Assembly (NCBI GenBank): GCA_964470555.1
Contig: CAYYDG010000033.1
Location: 1 to 64,000 of the forward strand
Length of the DNA stretch: 64,000 nt
Direction: 5' to 3'
From: RBC074 sp964470555
GTDB lineage: Bacteria; Acidobacteriota; Blastocatellia; RBC074
Notes under the pieces: generated by a model
What the model was told of the DNA's origin: nothing
The model's input: only the letters and a program-made list of their open reading frames with translations
Databases searched by the model: none
Shown here: in pieces, positions 52,865 to 61,300 of the stretch
Layout of the letters: every line of letters begins with the position of its first letter
How positions within the stretch are numbered: the first letter of the stretch is position 1
Translations under genes and position numbers: made by a program

Positions 52865-54115
52865 TTATTGCGTGCTTTTTCTGATGCGCACGCTGCCATT
52901 GAAACTTTTGACGCGAATGTCAGCGCCGCCTTTACCGACGCTGCCGGTCAACGACATTCCGCCTGTGCTGCGCGTCAATTGCAGGGGAAATTCCGTGTTC
53001 AACGCGCCGTTGTGAGTTTGCGCCGAAAGATAAAAATTGCTGTCCGGTGACAAGGTCAGGACGACTTCTCCATTGAAACTTTCCAGTTCATAAATACCGC
53101 CTTCATGAATTTTGCCGGTGAACTGCACATTGCCGGACGTGGATTTGGCGACGACTTCGCGGCTGTCCAGATTGGTCAGGATGACGTTGTCGCTGGTCGA
53201 ACTGGCTTCGACGCGGCCTTTCGTATCGCTGACGCGGATCGAGCCGCTGACGGCGGTCGCTTTGACGCCTTCGGAGATATTGTGCAAGTTGACGTTGCCA
53301 CTGATGGCAGTAATCGTCGCTCGTCCGCGCACATTCGACACCGTGACATCGTCCGACATGCTGGTGGCTTGAACGTCTCCGCCGACATCGTTGACGATGA
53401 CCCAACCGCTGTTGGAACGAACAATCGCCCGCCCGCCGACTTTTTCCAACTTGATGTCGCCGGAACTGACAGTGGCGTTGACATCACCGCGCGCATTCGT
53501 GACGCGGATCGAACCGCTGGACGCATTGGCAAACACCCGCGAATTCGTTTCGGTAATCGTCAACGTTCCGCTGGTAGCGTTGGCGCGCAATTCGCCGCCG
53601 ATACGCGTCGCCGTCACATTACCGCTGGTGGAATTCAAATTGGCCGTGTCCGTCACGTCCTGCGCCGAGATGTTGCCGCTGGTGGCGCGAGCCACTACTC
53701 GTTCAATCGGCCCGGTGACGGTCACGTCGCCGCTGGTGGAGTTGGCCGGATTGACCGAAGCCGAACGCGGCATTTTGATATCGAAATCCACCGAAACCCC
53801 GCCGCCTCGCCAATTGAACCCGCTCGGATAAATCACACGAATTTCGACGCGTTCCGGTTGGGAAATCGCTTCAATCCTGACTTTGGCAAAATCGGCTTCG
53901 TTGCGACCGCGTTTGACGGCATCCACCTGAACCCGTGCTTCGTTCCAACTGGAAATGCGAATCGTGCCGCTGGTGTTGTAAATCGCCACCGAGCCTTTTT
54001 CCGCCAGATCGTAGGTCTGGTGAAATTCCCTGTCCTGTCCATTGGCGATTTGCGCGCCGAGCAGAATCAAGGCGAGCGCCAGCCATACTGTTTTTATCCC
54101 CTCTCGAATGTTCAT
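52865..54115 (-). CDS. Secreted DUF4097 family beta-repeat protein
   Basis: 416 residues from ATG 54115 with a signal peptide ending ANGQ. The body is a long series of short repeats (STSGNV, ATSGNI, ASSGSI, MSDDVTV) spaced by 19-22 residues, the DUF4097 beta-helix pattern. Likely periplasmic or surface. Lies in the ECF sigma/anti-sigma operon and is followed by a smaller related protein. Confidence 0.85.
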   Translation of the reverse strand: MNIREGIKTVWLALALILLGAQIANGQDREFHQTYDLAEKGSVAIYNTSGTIRISSWNEARVQVDAVKRGRNEADFAKVRIEAISQPERVEIRVIYPSGFNWRGGGVSVDFDIKMPRSASVNPANSTSGDVTVTGPIERVVARATSGNISAQDVTDTANLNSTSGNVTATRIGGELRANATSGTLTITETNSRVFANASSGSIRVTNARGDVNATVSSGDIKLEKVGGRAIVRSNSGWVIVNDVGGDVQATSMSDDVTVSNVRGRATITAISGNVNLHNISEGVKATAVSGSIRVSDTKGRVEASSTSDNVILTNLDSREVVAKSTSGNVQFTGKIHEGGIYELESFNGEVVLTLSPDSNFYLSAQTHNGALNTEFPLQLTRSTGGMSLTGSVGKGGADIRVKSFNGSVRIRKSTQ

Positions 54116-54140
54116 CTCTCGCTTTTCACCTGTTATTTGG

Positions 54141-54240
54141 AGCGCTGCGACTCGTCGCAGCTTTTCGTTCTGCTGCAAAACCTCACGGTTCGATGAATCG
54201 CTCTCCGGCTAAAACAAAGCGGCGTCCAGTCGCCGCACTC
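54141..54240. repeat. Two REP-like hairpins
   Basis: GCTGCGA/TCGCAGC (about 54143-54161) and GCGGCG/CGCCGC (54219-54236) palindromes in the gap between the anti-sigma gene and the DUF4097 gene. GC-rich, short loops, no T-run in the minus direction. Confidence 0.5.
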
Positions 54241-54249
54241 CACGTTTCG

Positions 54250-55062
54250 TCATTGCATTGCGATCACCTGCATCAATTCGACTTTTCTGGCATACGCCGC
54301 CAGCAAAAACTGCCGCGCAGCCAGATCGTCCGGCTGCTGGTTCAACGCGCGTTTGCTTTGCACAATCGAACTGTCAATCAGCGCCAGACTGCTTTCGTAT
54401 TTCTTGAACGCTTCGGGCGAAAAATTGTCCCGGCGTTTGGCAATGGCGCGTTCCAGCAATTTGATCGTGTTTTGGTATTCGCGTTCCGTTCTGGCCAGTT
54501 GCTGAGCCAGCGCGTCGCTTTCGCTCAGCGGGCGAGTGGAAACCGGCTGACGCACAACCTGCGGCTTTGGCTTCGGCGGTTCGGCCTGAGCCAGTTCCGT
54601 CGTCGGCGTGGAAACCGGTTCCGGCGCGATGGGTTGCGGAGTCACGGTCGGAGTCGGCCTCACTTCGGCAACCCGGCTGCCGTCATCGCGTCGCATCAAC
54701 CACATGGTGGCAATCACCGAAACCGCAACCAACATCAGCGCAAAAGCGATTTGCCGCGCAAGCGAAGGAAACGCCAATCCCGCGAAAATCGCTCGCCACC
54801 AACTCGCTTTTTCTTGCAGCGCTGCATGAACCGGTTCCGCCGCGATACGCGCGCGAACGGCTTCCCAACTTTCGGCAGTCGGCTCAATCGCAGTCTGTTC
54901 GTAAAATTCGGCGAACAGCGCGTTCTCGTTTTCCAGTCGAACGCGTTCGGCGGCGCAAGCGGCGCATCCGGCCAAATGCTCTCGCACGTCTGCCGCCAGC
55001 CGTTCGGTCAATTCGCCGTACAGAAAATCTTCTAATTCCAGTTGGCAACGCTCGCAGTTCAT
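54250..55062 (-). CDS. Anti-sigma factor with zinc-finger (zf-HC2) domain
   Basis: 270 residues. N-terminal CERCQLELEDFLYGELTERLAADVREHLAGCAACAAE is the zinc-binding anti-sigma motif (HxxxCxxC). One membrane segment at about 103-122, then a Pro/Thr-rich periplasmic linker and a helical C-terminal domain. It should hold the ECF sigma factor encoded two genes upstream; the gene between them encodes a secreted protein. Confidence 0.87.
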   Translation of the reverse strand: MNCERCQLELEDFLYGELTERLAADVREHLAGCAACAAERVRLENENALFAEFYEQTAIEPTAESWEAVRARIAAEPVHAALQEKASWWRAIFAGLAFPSLARQIAFALMLVAVSVIATMWLMRRDDGSRVAEVRPTPTVTPQPIAPEPVSTPTTELAQAEPPKPKPQVVRQPVSTRPLSESDALAQQLARTEREYQNTIKLLERAIAKRRDNFSPEAFKKYESSLALIDSSIVQSKRALNQQPDDLAARQFLLAAYARKVELMQVIAMQ

Positions 55063-55067
55063 CTTGC

Positions 55068-55610
55068 TTACTTCACTTTCTTCAATGTGTATTGGTTGCG
55101 GAATTTCAGCGGCGAGCGCGTTTCTTTCAAAATCGTCAACGTATCGCCTTCCAGGTTGATCGTCAGCCGGGCATCAACTGGTAAACCGTTTTCTTTCGAT
55201 TGCCCGGTCAGAACAATCTGCCCGGATCGCCTTGCGATAAATTCGCTGACACCGCTGACGCTATATTCCGAATTGCCGAACCGGCATTTCCCCGAACCGG
55301 AATCGAAAGACAACGCCTCAAATCCTGTGACTTTTTTGCCGGAAGGCTCCTCGTAAATGAAGTTGAGCAAGACTGAATTGCCTTCATTCCCTGACTTTGC
55401 TTCCAGCTCAGTCGGCAATCGAGTGCGCGAATCATCTTTGAAGTCGGCGTACTCCAACATTCCTGACCATTTTCCAACCAGCGCAGAAAAGGCGCCGGTT
55501 TCTTTTGCCTTGCCGTCTTGGGCCGCAACAGCATCCTTTCCCAAGTTAAACACCAAAAACGACGCAGCAATGATTGCCGACAACACCAAACATCGAATCG
55601 TACTATTCAT
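55068..55610 (-). CDS. Secreted hypothetical protein in sigma-factor operon
   Basis: 180 residues with signal peptide (about 1-30). ALVGKWSGMLEYADFKDDSRTRLP is a lipocalin-like start and the protein seems beta-rich to its end. Located between the ECF sigma and anti-sigma genes with 5- and 12-base gaps, so probably functionally tied to that stress circuit. Family not recognised. Confidence 0.65.
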   Translation of the reverse strand: MNSTIRCLVLSAIIAASFLVFNLGKDAVAAQDGKAKETGAFSALVGKWSGMLEYADFKDDSRTRLPTELEAKSGNEGNSVLLNFIYEEPSGKKVTGFEALSFDSGSGKCRFGNSEYSVSGVSEFIARRSGQIVLTGQSKENGLPVDARLTINLEGDTLTILKETRSPLKFRNQYTLKKVK

Positions 55611-55622
55611 TAATTTGCTCCT

Positions 55623-56270
55623 TCATAAATTTCCGCCGACCGACAGATAAGGCTCAATTCGTTTTCGCATCTCCGCGCGAGCGCGATGCAGATCGGTTTT
55701 CAATTTGCCAATCGAATGGCCTGTGATCGAACTGATCTCTTCGTAACTTTTTTCGTGAAAAATCTTCAGACTGAAGACGATTCGCTTGTCGTCATCCAAT
55801 TCCGCCAACGCCCGGTGAATCGTTTCGGTCAACTCCCTGTCCAACATGCTTCCTTCCGGCAACACACAACCCGATTCCAGTTTCAAACTTTCCGGTTCGT
55901 CCAACCCGACTTTCTTTTCGTTGCGCCGAGCCTGCCTGACCGATTCGCGCACCACGTTGCGCGCAATGCCAAACAACCACGTCGAAAGCCTCAGATCGTC
56001 CTTCAAACCGCCCAGGTTGCGATACGCGCGAACAAATGTTTCCTGAGCCAGTTCTTCGGCCAGTTCCCGGTTTTGAACGTGATGGTTGATAAAGCTGAGA
56101 ACCGGTCGGCCATAACGATTGAAGATCAGATGAAAAGCCTCTTCATCGCCGCTTTTCGCGCGCGCCACCACGCCCGGAGCTATTTCCGAAAACGCCATCT
56201 TCTCCCTTTGCTCTCTTCTCTCTGCCGCAGAATTCAAACTGTCACGCAGGCTCTCATCCACGCTGCTCAT
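55623..56270 (-). CDS. ECF-type RNA polymerase sigma factor
   Basis: 215 residues. Sigma-2 region (FHLIFNRYGRPVLSFINHHVQNRELAEELAQETFVRAYRNL) and sigma-4 region (LDDDKRIVFSLKIFHEKSYEEISSITGHSIGKLKTDLHRARAEMRKRI) are clear. First gene of the minus-strand operon: sigma factor, secreted protein, anti-sigma factor, two DUF4097 proteins, which it probably activates itself. Confidence 0.93.
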   Translation of the reverse strand: MSSVDESLRDSLNSAAERREQREKMAFSEIAPGVVARAKSGDEEAFHLIFNRYGRPVLSFINHHVQNRELAEELAQETFVRAYRNLGGLKDDLRLSTWLFGIARNVVRESVRQARRNEKKVGLDEPESLKLESGCVLPEGSMLDRELTETIHRALAELDDDKRIVFSLKIFHEKSYEEISSITGHSIGKLKTDLHRARAEMRKRIEPYLSVGGNL

Positions 56271-56428
56271 AATGTCTCGCCTTACCGGTCGTTTCTGTTT
56301 CGTCCAGTAAGTGCAGCGACCCGCCCGAAGGTTTCAGCCTGCCTGAAAAAACTTATGGCGATGATTGAAAGCCGCGCCGACTTCGCTCTGGCGAATTATG
56401 CCGCAAGGTGTGTTATAAGTCCGCCGCT

Positions 56429-57394
56429 ATGAGTAAGAAACGCTTTTTGGTTACCGGCGGAGCAGGATTTATTGGCTCGCATTTGGTGGATCGGTTGCTG
56501 GCGCAAAATCCTGCGCGGGTCACTGTCGTAGACAATTTCGACGAATTTTACGACCAACACACCAAACGCTTTAACATCGAATCTCACCTTCGCCATCCGG
56601 CTTATCGGCTGATCGAAACCGACATTCGCAATTTCAATTCGCTGCGGCAGGTTTTTTCCGAAGAACATTTCGACGTCATCATTCATCTGGCTGCCAAAGC
56701 CGGTGTCAGGCCTTCGCTGATTGACCCGCGCGGATACGAAGAAGTGAACATCGCCGGAACCGTCAACCTGTTGGAACTGGCGCAAAAAAACGGCATCAAA
56801 AAATTCGTCTTCGGCTCGTCGAGTTCGGTGTACGGCCCGGCGGCGATTCCACCGTTCAAGGAAGACGCTCCGCTCGTCCCGATTTCGCCTTACGCGGCGA
56901 CCAAAGCCGCTGGCGAATTGCTCTGTCATACGTTCAGTTATCTGCACGGCATCAACATCACCTGTCTGCGCTTTTTCACAGTCTACGGCCCGCGGCAACG
57001 CCCTGATCTGGCGATTCATAAATTCGCGCGATTGATTGCCAGCGGACGCCCGATTCCTGTTTATGGCGACGGATTGGCCGAACGCGACTTCACTTACATT
57101 GATGACATTTTGCAAGGCGTGCTGGCGGCGATTGATTACACTGCCACGCCGTTTGAAGTCATCAACCTTGGCGAATCGGCGACCGTCACCGTCAATCAAA
57201 TGATCGAACTGCTGGAAAGCGCGCTTGGCCAAAAAGCCGTCATTGATCGCCAACCGGCTCAGGCGGGCGATATGCCACGCACTCATGCCGACATCAGCAA
57301 GGCGGCGAGGTTGTTGGGTTATAAACCGACCACGCCGGTCGAAGCCGGGCTGAAAAAATTCGCCGACTGGTTCAAACGCGGCGCGAAAAGTTAA
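56429..57394 (+). CDS. NAD-dependent sugar-nucleotide epimerase
   Basis: 321 residues. NAD motif TGGAGFIGSHLVDRLL, SSSSVYG and catalytic YAATK, then TCLRFFTVYGPRQRPDLAIHKF: an extended SDR of the UDP-glucuronate/UDP-glucose 4-epimerase group. The exact substrate is uncertain. ATG 56429 lacks a clear ribosome site; GTG 56408 is the only alternative. Confidence 0.9.
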   Translation: MSKKRFLVTGGAGFIGSHLVDRLLAQNPARVTVVDNFDEFYDQHTKRFNIESHLRHPAYRLIETDIRNFNSLRQVFSEEHFDVIIHLAAKAGVRPSLIDPRGYEEVNIAGTVNLLELAQKNGIKKFVFGSSSSVYGPAAIPPFKEDAPLVPISPYAATKAAGELLCHTFSYLHGINITCLRFFTVYGPRQRPDLAIHKFARLIASGRPIPVYGDGLAERDFTYIDDILQGVLAAIDYTATPFEVINLGESATVTVNQMIELLESALGQKAVIDRQPAQAGDMPRTHADISKAARLLGYKPTTPVEAGLKKFADWFKRGAKS

Positions 57395-57424
57395 AATCGC
57401 CGCGACGAATTAAGGAGGCTGACG

Positions 57425-58087
57425 ATGGCAACTCCCAAAGCAAAACTTGACCGGCGGCTGAGCACAGTGGCCGAGTACCTGGAATTTGAACGCCAGGCTG
57501 AAGAACGTCACTACTTTGTAGACGGTGTGATTTATGCGATGGCTGGCGAAAGCTCTCGCCATAGCAACATCAATGCAAATTTGATTGCCGAAGTTACTCT
57601 TCAACTGAAGAGAACTTCTTGCCGCACATTTTCACCCAACATGAAAGTTCGAAGCGGCGAACAAACAGTTGCCAATTCTGTTAAAGGCCTTTTTTCTTAC
57701 CCAGACCTGACTGTCGTTTGCGGCGAGCCTCAATTACACGACAAAGTCGGCGACGTGCTGGTTAATCCCAAAGTCATCTTTGAAATTCTCTCGCCTTCAA
57801 CTGGTGATTTCGACCGAAGCGAAAAATTTCGACGGCTGCGAACCTACAACGAATCGCTGACCGATTACGTGCTGGTTTGGCAGACTCAGCCCTTGATCGA
57901 ACATTTCGAGCGGCAACCGACCGGCCAATGGTTGATGACCGAAGTCGCCGGATTGGAACACGAACTCCACATCGCTTCGATCAACTGCCGATTGAAGCTT
58001 TCGGAAATTTACGACCGAGTCGAGTTTGAGCCGCCGATTGATCTGGAATTGGAAGAAGAGCCTGAATCTGATGAAAGCGATTCTTGA
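57425..58087 (+). CDS. Uma2 family (DUF820) putative endonuclease
   Basis: 220 residues, AGGAGG upstream. Restriction-endonuclease-like fold with PDLTVVCGE and VIFEILSPSTGDFDR motifs; ends in a run of acidic residues. Abundant family in Acidobacteriota and cyanobacteria; biological role unknown. A second, longer Uma2 gene lies at 59542. Confidence 0.88.
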   Translation: MATPKAKLDRRLSTVAEYLEFERQAEERHYFVDGVIYAMAGESSRHSNINANLIAEVTLQLKRTSCRTFSPNMKVRSGEQTVANSVKGLFSYPDLTVVCGEPQLHDKVGDVLVNPKVIFEILSPSTGDFDRSEKFRRLRTYNESLTDYVLVWQTQPLIEHFERQPTGQWLMTEVAGLEHELHIASINCRLKLSEIYDRVEFEPPIDLELEEEPESDESDS

Positions 58088-58131
58088 CAGCCTGCGGAAG
58101 ACAAACCTGGAGCTTTCAAGAAAATGTTTTT

Positions 58132-58239
58132 AACTACGAATGGTCACAAATAATCACGAATGGAAATCGAGCAGTCTTACCTTTTGGTTTAGCTTTCTGC
58201 TTGTCTTGATTTGTGAGCATTTGTGTTTATTCGTAGTTG
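58132..58239. repeat. Dispersed inverted repeat
   Basis: Arms 58132-58163 and 58208-58239 are inverted, AT-rich, built on CTACGAATGG/CACAAAT-type subunits, similar in organisation to the repeats at 6127 and 23573. Lies in the intergenic region before the next gene. Confidence 0.7.
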
Positions 58240-58317
58240 ATTTCCTTTTCTTCGAGCCTATAGAATCCCGGCTCGGTTTGACCGAAATTCAATCACGCCT
58301 TTTCAACGGAGAACAAT

Positions 58318-58734
58318 TTGTATAGCGAACAGTTAATGGCGCCGACTCCGGCTTCGACTGGAAAAACGATTGCGGCTTGTGTGGCCGGATTTGTTTTACC
58401 GGGACTGGGGCACGTTGTGCTCGGCAAATATGTGCGCGGCGCTCTGGTCGGCGCGGTCATCATCATCATGTTTGCGCTCGGTTTTGTGATGGAAGGCCAT
58501 CTGTACAAACCCGAATCGCAAGACTGGCTGACCTGGTTTTTCAGCTTTCTGGATGTCGGCATTGGCCTGCCGTATTTCGTTTGCCTGGCCAACGATTGGG
58601 GCTTTCAGGTGACGACAGAACAGGCGGCGAAAGTCACCTACGAATACGGCAACACTTTTTTCTGTGTCGCTGGCGCGCTGAACATGCTGGCCGTGATGGA
58701 CGCTTATGACATCGGCGTCGGGAGGAAGGCATGA
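58318..58734 (+). CDS. Small membrane protein (DUF6677-like)
   Basis: 138 residues from TTG 58318, which has GGAG at proper distance; ATG 58336 would be without one. AACVAGFVLPGLGHVVLGKYVRGALVGAVIIIMFALGF gives two membrane helices with the G-rich turn typical of small membrane proteins of this kind; a third helix near 115. Overlaps the next gene by ATGA. Confidence 0.65.
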   Translation: MYSEQLMAPTPASTGKTIAACVAGFVLPGLGHVVLGKYVRGALVGAVIIIMFALGFVMEGHLYKPESQDWLTWFFSFLDVGIGLPYFVCLANDWGFQVTTEQAAKVTYEYGNTFFCVAGALNMLAVMDAYDIGVGRKA

Positions 58735-58907
58735 CGCATTTTCTGGCTTTGTTGTTGTTCAGCGCCCTGGTTTCGGTTGCCTTTGCCGTGTTGTCTGCGG
58801 AACATCACACCACGCAGGAGCGCATCAAATACGGTTTGAAAGTGTTCGGTTATTTCGTCGGTGTAGGCTTTGTGATCGCCTGGGTGCTGTATTTTCTGCC
58901 GCTGTAA
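58731..58907 (+). CDS. Very small membrane protein
   Basis: 58 residues, two hydrophobic segments (3-22 and 40-57) with a short polar loop (EHHTTQERIKYG). Start overlaps the preceding stop and GGAGG precedes it, so it is translated with that gene. Confidence 0.7.
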   Translation: MTHFLALLLFSALVSVAFAVLSAEHHTTQERIKYGLKVFGYFVGVGFVIAWVLYFLPL

Positions 58908-58910
58908 TTC

Positions 58911-58968
58911 GATTGCGGAGTTCAGATTGCGGATTGCGGATTGAAGATTTTGCTCAATCCACAATCCG
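58911..58968. repeat. Dispersed GCGGATT-type inverted repeat
   Basis: Left arm about 58911-58943, right arm about 58955-58968, short loop. Same family as the outer arms at 7177/7455 and as 33571/33669. Confidence 0.75.
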
Positions 58969-59018
58969 TTTTGGTTTTTCCGAAGCTGTCATCGCTCAGT
59001 CCACATGGAGGGTATTTT

Positions 59019-59450
59019 ATGGAACTGGATTCCACCAAACTGTTGATCCTAGGCGGCGCGCTGGTCTTGCTGGTGATTTTCTGGCTGGTCTGGAAATTCT
59101 TTTTCAGCATGGTCAAACACCTGATTATTCTGGTGCTGCTCGGCGGCATCTTTGCCGGGGTGTATTGGTATCGCAGCCTGCCGCCTCCGAAAAACCCTGC
59201 TTTCGGCAAACACGCTTACCTGACCGATAGCGGAAAATATCTGGGCATAGTCGAAGGCGAAGGCGAAGACCCACGCCGTGGCGCTGTCTGGAACATACGG
59301 CTTCCCGGCGGTTATCCGTTGATGTACGGCAAATCCCGTGTGACGTTGAAAGACAAACGCGATTTGGCGTCGGAACCCAAATCGGAGCCGACGTCTTCGC
59401 CCACGCCTCCACCTGCCGCCAAAACCAAACCAGCGACTCCCAAAAAGTAA
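59019..59450 (+). CDS. Small membrane-anchored protein
   Basis: 143 residues from ATG 59019 (GGAGG upstream). Two hydrophobic segments (8-28, 33-52), then a short polar domain (GKYLGIVEGEGEDPRRGAVWNIRLPGG) and a Pro/Lys-rich tail. No family recognised. Confidence 0.65.
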   Translation: MELDSTKLLILGGALVLLVIFWLVWKFFFSMVKHLIILVLLGGIFAGVYWYRSLPPPKNPAFGKHAYLTDSGKYLGIVEGEGEDPRRGAVWNIRLPGGYPLMYGKSRVTLKDKRDLASEPKSEPTSSPTPPPAAKTKPATPKK

Positions 59451-59541
59451 GCCGCGGTTTTCAGCGCCGGTTGAGAAGTTGGTCAAGCCAGTTTAGACTG
59501 CGTGCCTTATTAATGCCGCTTCTGCCCAACGGAGATTCCTT

Positions 59542-60405
59542 ATGGTTCAAACACAAACCTCTCTTGCGCCGACTGCCTTCGTGCCAGACGAAGAGCTAAT
59601 TTCTGAAGTCGAAGCTTACATGGAAACTTTGGTGACGGAGGACGACACACCTGTGGAGAACTGGTTTTCAGAACGTCAGAGAACACTGCTGACCGAACCT
59701 TTGGATAATTGGCATCCGGTTGACGAAACTGGCGAGCCAAGAAAATTTCTGGCGGGATCGGATGTCGGAATTTTCTGGATGTTGCGCCATCCACCGCTGG
59801 CGCCAGATATGTTTCTAAGCTTGGACACGCAATTGGAAATTGAAAAGCCTGGCGATTGGTGGCGAAAAAAGAATCGTTCTTATTTCGTCTGGGAACACGG
59901 CAAAGCGCCGGACGTGGTTGTCGAAATCGTCTCCAACCGGCAAGGCAACGAAAAAGGCACCAAGTGGCGCGATTACGCTTTGATGGGCGTAGCTTATTAC
60001 GTGGTGTTCGATCCCAGCCTTCAACTTAAAGACGAAATCCTGCGGATATTCAAACTCGATGGGCGACGTTATGTCTCGTATGACAAAACCTATTTTACAG
60101 ATATTGGAATAGGGCTGACCTTGTGGGAAGGCGTTTATAAAGACAGCCCGGTGACGACCTGGTTGCGCTGGTGTGACGAAACAGGTGAAGTATTCCCAAC
60201 CGGCAAAGAAATAGCAGTCAGATCTCTGGCAAAAGCTGACCAGGAAGCCCAGCGCGCCACTCAGGAAGCCCAGCGCGCCGCTCAGGAAGCCCAGCGCGCC
60301 GCTCAGGAAGCCCAGCGCGCCGCTCAGGAAGCCGAAAAGTCGAAACTTCTGGCCGCGAAGCTGCGCGAGCTTGGCATTGATCCCGATCAGGTTTTGCAAC
60401 AATAA
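59542..60405 (+). CDS. Uma2 family protein with C-terminal coiled-coil repeats
   Basis: 287 residues. Uma2 core with PDVVVEIVSNRQGNEKGTKWRDYALMGVAYYVVFDP at about 130-165; the C-terminal 60 residues are a tandem AQEAQRA heptad repeat leading to KLLAAKLRELGIDPDQ, the common C-terminal motif of long Uma2 proteins. Second member of the family in the window. Confidence 0.87.
   Translation: MVQTQTSLAPTAFVPDEELISEVEAYMETLVTEDDTPVENWFSERQRTLLTEPLDNWHPVDETGEPRKFLAGSDVGIFWMLRHPPLAPDMFLSLDTQLEIEKPGDWWRKKNRSYFVWEHGKAPDVVVEIVSNRQGNEKGTKWRDYALMGVAYYVVFDPSLQLKDEILRIFKLDGRRYVSYDKTYFTDIGIGLTLWEGVYKDSPVTTWLRWCDETGEVFPTGKEIAVRSLAKADQEAQRATQEAQRAAQEAQRAAQEAQRAAQEAEKSKLLAAKLRELGIDPDQVLQQ
60241..60330 (+). repeat. 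21-bp tandem repeat in the Uma2 gene
   Basis: About four copies of a 21-base unit (CAGGAAGCCCAGCGCGCC plus a three-base alanine or threonine codon) encode seven-residue QEAQRAA heptads. Unit number is probably variable between strains. Confidence 0.9.
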
Positions 60406-60422
60406 CTGCTGCGAAGAATTTT

Positions 60423-61202
60423 ATGCCGCTGCACGACACAGAAGCTTTTGTGCTCCGCACTTTTTCTCTGAAAGAAGCTGACAAAATTTGCGTCTTCTTC
60501 ACCCGCGAAGCCGGAAAAGTTCGCGGCATTGCGCACGGAGCCAGAAAGCTACGCAGCCGGTTCGGAGCCAGTCTGGAACCCTTCACCGAAGTGACGCTGA
60601 CGTACTTTGCCAAAGAAAATCAGGAATTGGTTTCGATTTCCGCCTGCGAAATTTTACGGTCGCAGTTTGTCGCCGGATTGAGCAGCGAACGAATGGGCGT
60701 GATGCAATACTGGGCGGAGTTGGTGGATTCGTTTTTGCTCGATCACGAACCGAACGATGCAGCGTATCGGCTGATTGCCGCTGCGCTTGATGCCCTGCGT
60801 CAGGCGGAAACCGACAACCTGATGCCTTTGGCGAGGTATTACGAAATCTGCCGATACTTTGAAATCTGGATGCTGAAGCTGGCAGGATTTTTTCCTGACT
60901 GGCGCACATGCGGACTCTGCGAAAAAGACCTGAGCGGTGAACAAGCCGTTTATCTGACCAACGAAGGAATGCCGCAATGTTTGAATTGTAGCGGGCAGCG
61001 CGGCGAAGAGTTACGTCCGGCGGTCTGGCACACCATTCAGGAAATCTTGACGCAATCCCCCTCAAAATTTTTGTCGCTGACCCGTGAACATGGCTTGCTT
61101 AATCAGGTCGGCAACATCGCCACACGATTGATCGCGCGCGCGCTGGAACGCGAGCCGCGATCTTATGAAGTTCTGAGCCGGTTGCGACCGGTTATGACAT
61201 AA
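60423..61202 (+). CDS. recO: DNA repair protein RecO
   Basis: 259 residues. N-terminal OB-fold (DTEAFVLRTFSLKEADKICVFFTREAGKVRGIAHGARK), helical middle, and a zinc site CGLCEKD...CLNC near 160-190. Loads RecA with RecR at gaps. Starts 17 bases after the Uma2 stop. Confidence 0.92.
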   Translation: MPLHDTEAFVLRTFSLKEADKICVFFTREAGKVRGIAHGARKLRSRFGASLEPFTEVTLTYFAKENQELVSISACEILRSQFVAGLSSERMGVMQYWAELVDSFLLDHEPNDAAYRLIAAALDALRQAETDNLMPLARYYEICRYFEIWMLKLAGFFPDWRTCGLCEKDLSGEQAVYLTNEGMPQCLNCSGQRGEELRPAVWHTIQEILTQSPSKFLSLTREHGLLNQVGNIATRLIARALEREPRSYEVLSRLRPVMT

Positions 61203-61206
61203 GCAT

Positions 61207-61270
61207 GTAGTCCCGCCTTCAGGCGGAAGGACTTGACTATTATCCTCATTCCGCCTGAAGGCGGGACTAC
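61207..61270. repeat. REP-like long inverted repeat
   Basis: Nearly perfect 22-base inverted arms (61207-61228 and 61249-61270), each containing the CGCCTTCAGGCG palindrome. Best conserved copy of the family at 292-351 and 39372-39427. Confidence 0.8.
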
Positions 61271-61300
61271 GAACATTCTTCAGGAGAAAATAAAACTGCA

